13,414 nt of DNA from Alphaproteobacteria bacterium (GTDB lineage: Bacteria; Pseudomonadota; Alphaproteobacteria; Puniceispirillales; Puniceispirillaceae). Position 1 is the stretch's first letter. Every line of letters starts with the position of its first letter. Location: contig JAKMFG010000164.1 of assembly GCA_022425565.1 (NCBI GenBank), positions 1 to 13,414 on the forward strand, in the 5' to 3' direction. The notes beneath the pieces are model-generated. The model was not told the DNA's origin. It did no database searches and saw only the letters and a list, made by a program, of their open reading frames with translations. The position numbers and the translations under genes were made by a program. Positions 12,299 to 13,414 of the stretch are shown in pieces.

Positions 12299-13215
12299 TT
12301 GCCTCCCTTGCCGGCACCAGCCATCAGTTCATTCACGGTCCGGTCCATCACCCTGATCACCTGTTCCAGGCTTCGTTTTTCGTCCTTGTTCAGATCACGA
12401 AGCGGCGCGCGCGGCGGCCCCGCCGGCAACCCGCGAATGGCGCATCCATATTTAATGCATTGCAAGAATTTTCCACCCTGTTCCAGAGTGCGCATCAGCG
12501 GCAGCATCGCCGACATGATCTTGCGGCCAAGCGTGTAGTCACCATCCACAACGCAGGTCTTCCACAGGGCGATATGCGCCTCTGGCGCGAAGTTCGATCC
12601 CGCGCAGATCCAAGATTCGGCACCCCAGGCGAAGAATTCCAGCGCCTGGTCGTCCATTCCGCAGCTTGTCTGGATATGCGGGTAGTCTCGCGCCAGCATG
12701 TGGAGCCTGTTGATGTCGCCCGAGCTTTCCTTGATGGCGCAGAAATTCGGACTGCGGCCGACACGGTCCAGATATTCCTCGCTCATCTCGGCCGCCATCC
12801 GGCCGGGATAGTTATAGAGAATGATCGGCAAGTTGGCGGCGCGGTCGACCGCCAGCGCATGAAGCGCGTTCTCGCGCGGTGTCGGCTGGGCATAGGGAGG
12901 TGTCGTGACCAGCAGCGCGTCATATCCCATTCCGGCGACTTCGGTCGCAAGCTCGATCGAATCCTCGGTGCGGATCGCACCGGTTCCCCCAACCATGACC
13001 GCCCTGGTGCCGACAATGTCCTTGGCACGGCGAAGCGACTCCAGTCGCTCTTCAGCGCTGTGCGCATAATATTCGCCGGTTGTGCCGCCAACGACGATTC
13101 CGTCCACACCGGCAGAAACAAGATGTTCAAGGATTGCGGCAAACCCGTCCCAGTCGATCTCGCCATCCTGCCGCAGCGGCGTAATGGCCGGCGTGTAAAT
13201 GCCCCTGATTTTCAT
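12295..13215 (-). CDS. DapA-family (dihydrodipicolinate synthase / N-acetylneuraminate lyase) lyase or dehydratase
   Basis: A 306-residue (beta/alpha)8-barrel enzyme of the pyruvate-dependent class I aldolase family. Visible active-site parts are GGTTGE (residues 43-48; Thr45, Thr46), YNYPGR (134-139) with the proton-relay Tyr134 and a carboxylate-binding-type Arg139, and the Schiff-base Lys162 in AIKESSGD. True lysine-pathway DapA usually has a GTTGES turn and follows other lysine genes; here Tyr49-Tyr50 follow GTTGE, and the gene is coupled to an ALDH. A catabolic aldolase or dehydratase (for example 2-keto-3-deoxy-acid dehydratase, hydroxyproline-pathway deaminase or hydratase-aldolase type) is therefore likelier. 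The ATG at 13215 fits the family opening MKIRGIYTPAITP; its ribosome binding site is weak. The stop overlaps the next ATG by 4 bases. It is first in the operon. Confidence 0.85.
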   Translation of the reverse strand: MKIRGIYTPAITPLRQDGEIDWDGFAAILEHLVSAGVDGIVVGGTTGEYYAHSAEERLESLRRAKDIVGTRAVMVGGTGAIRTEDSIELATEVAGMGYDALLVTTPPYAQPTPRENALHALAVDRAANLPIILYNYPGRMAAEMSEEYLDRVGRSPNFCAIKESSGDINRLHMLARDYPHIQTSCGMDDQALEFFAWGAESWICAGSNFAPEAHIALWKTCVVDGDYTLGRKIMSAMLPLMRTLEQGGKFLQCIKYGCAIRGLPAGPPRAPLRDLNKDEKRSLEQVIRVMDRTVNELMAGAGKGGK

Positions 13216-13414
13216 GATCCAGCTACCGAAAAATTCGTTCAAACGAGGCAGGATCATCGCGCATGCGCATCGTTTGGGCAATAGCCCCGAACAGCCGTTC
13301 CCGCGTGCCATGCCGCCGCTACGGAACAATGCCGGCAATGAAGGGCGCAGGCCTGCGGCGCCAGCAACGAAAATTCACAACCTAACAGAAGATTAAAAAG
13401 TAAATTTCACAAAG
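13216..13414. other. Upstream region of the DapA-family operon, window end
   Basis: These 199 bases contain no supported gene; short frames on both strands have no recognisable domain. The last 45 bases are strongly AT-rich and, on the minus strand, are a natural place for the operon's promoter, but I cannot assign a -35/-10 pair with normal spacing. The sequence stops here, so an upstream regulator or transporter gene may lie just outside the window. Confidence 0.4.

Noticed and set aside
12295..13215. Calling the gene dapA (lysine biosynthesis)
   Set aside because: The context is catabolic (coupled to an ALDH and a dioxygenase-family protein) and the GTTGE motif is followed by Tyr-Tyr rather than the usual Ser; family assignment only.
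12094..13284. 396-codon plus-strand frame antisense to the DapA-family and ALDH genes
   Set aside because: It spans two coupled, fully motif-supported genes on the other strand and their overlap; no domain is visible in the product.

Overview
The window looks like a chromosomal segment of an alphaproteobacterium, plausibly a marine lineage such as SAR116 or a relative. This is inferred from gene content: a TIGR02186 (Alph_Pro_TM) protein, which as I recall is confined to Alphaproteobacteria, coupled to a TSUP exporter; a DmdA-like aminomethyltransferase; a BigR/SqrR-type ArsR remnant; and moderately high GC with strong third-position bias, which produces long antisense shadow frames. I see no rRNA, tRNA, CRISPR array, insertion sequence or phage gene. 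Twelve intact protein genes and one broken regulator account for most of the sequence.

Left part (1-3731, plus strand). About 400 bases without a convincing gene precede a BigR/SqrR-like ArsR regulator interrupted by an in-frame TAA. Then follow a TSUP (TauE/SafE) exporter, a TIGR02186 membrane protein overlapping it by 4 bases, a universal stress protein and an exported cyclophilin. The first three intact genes are tightly packed and probably form one operon linked to sulfur-compound export or envelope stress. The regulator is doubly unusual: it has a nonsense codon, and it lacks both cysteines used by BigR/SqrR for persulfide sensing.

Middle part (3732-8804). A RarD-type permease runs convergently into the cyclophilin with no bases between the stop codons. 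Divergent from it is a cold-shock protein with a long leader and a 9-bp hairpin just ahead of its ribosome binding site. Next, on the minus strand, lie an FAD-dependent ferredoxin-reductase-type oxidoreductase, a low-specificity threonine aldolase and a DmdA-like GcvT-family protein. The last two both touch glycine and one-carbon chemistry.

Right part (8805-13414). A 150-base divergent promoter region rich in direct and inverted repeats separates the oxidoreductase from a betaine-aldehyde-dehydrogenase-like ALDH. Facing that ALDH is a compact minus-strand operon: a DapA-family lyase, a PuuC-like ALDH and a small DOPA 4,5-dioxygenase-family protein, joined by 4- and 8-base overlaps. I read this as a candidate undescribed catabolic module (ring or side-chain cleavage, aldehyde oxidation, aldolase or dehydratase step); its substrate cannot be named from sequence alone.

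The best leads for novelty are the DapA/ALDH/DOPA-dioxygenase module, the DmdA paralogue next to threonine aldolase, the TSUP/TIGR02186 pair with its cysteine-less broken regulator, and the cold-shock leader hairpin.
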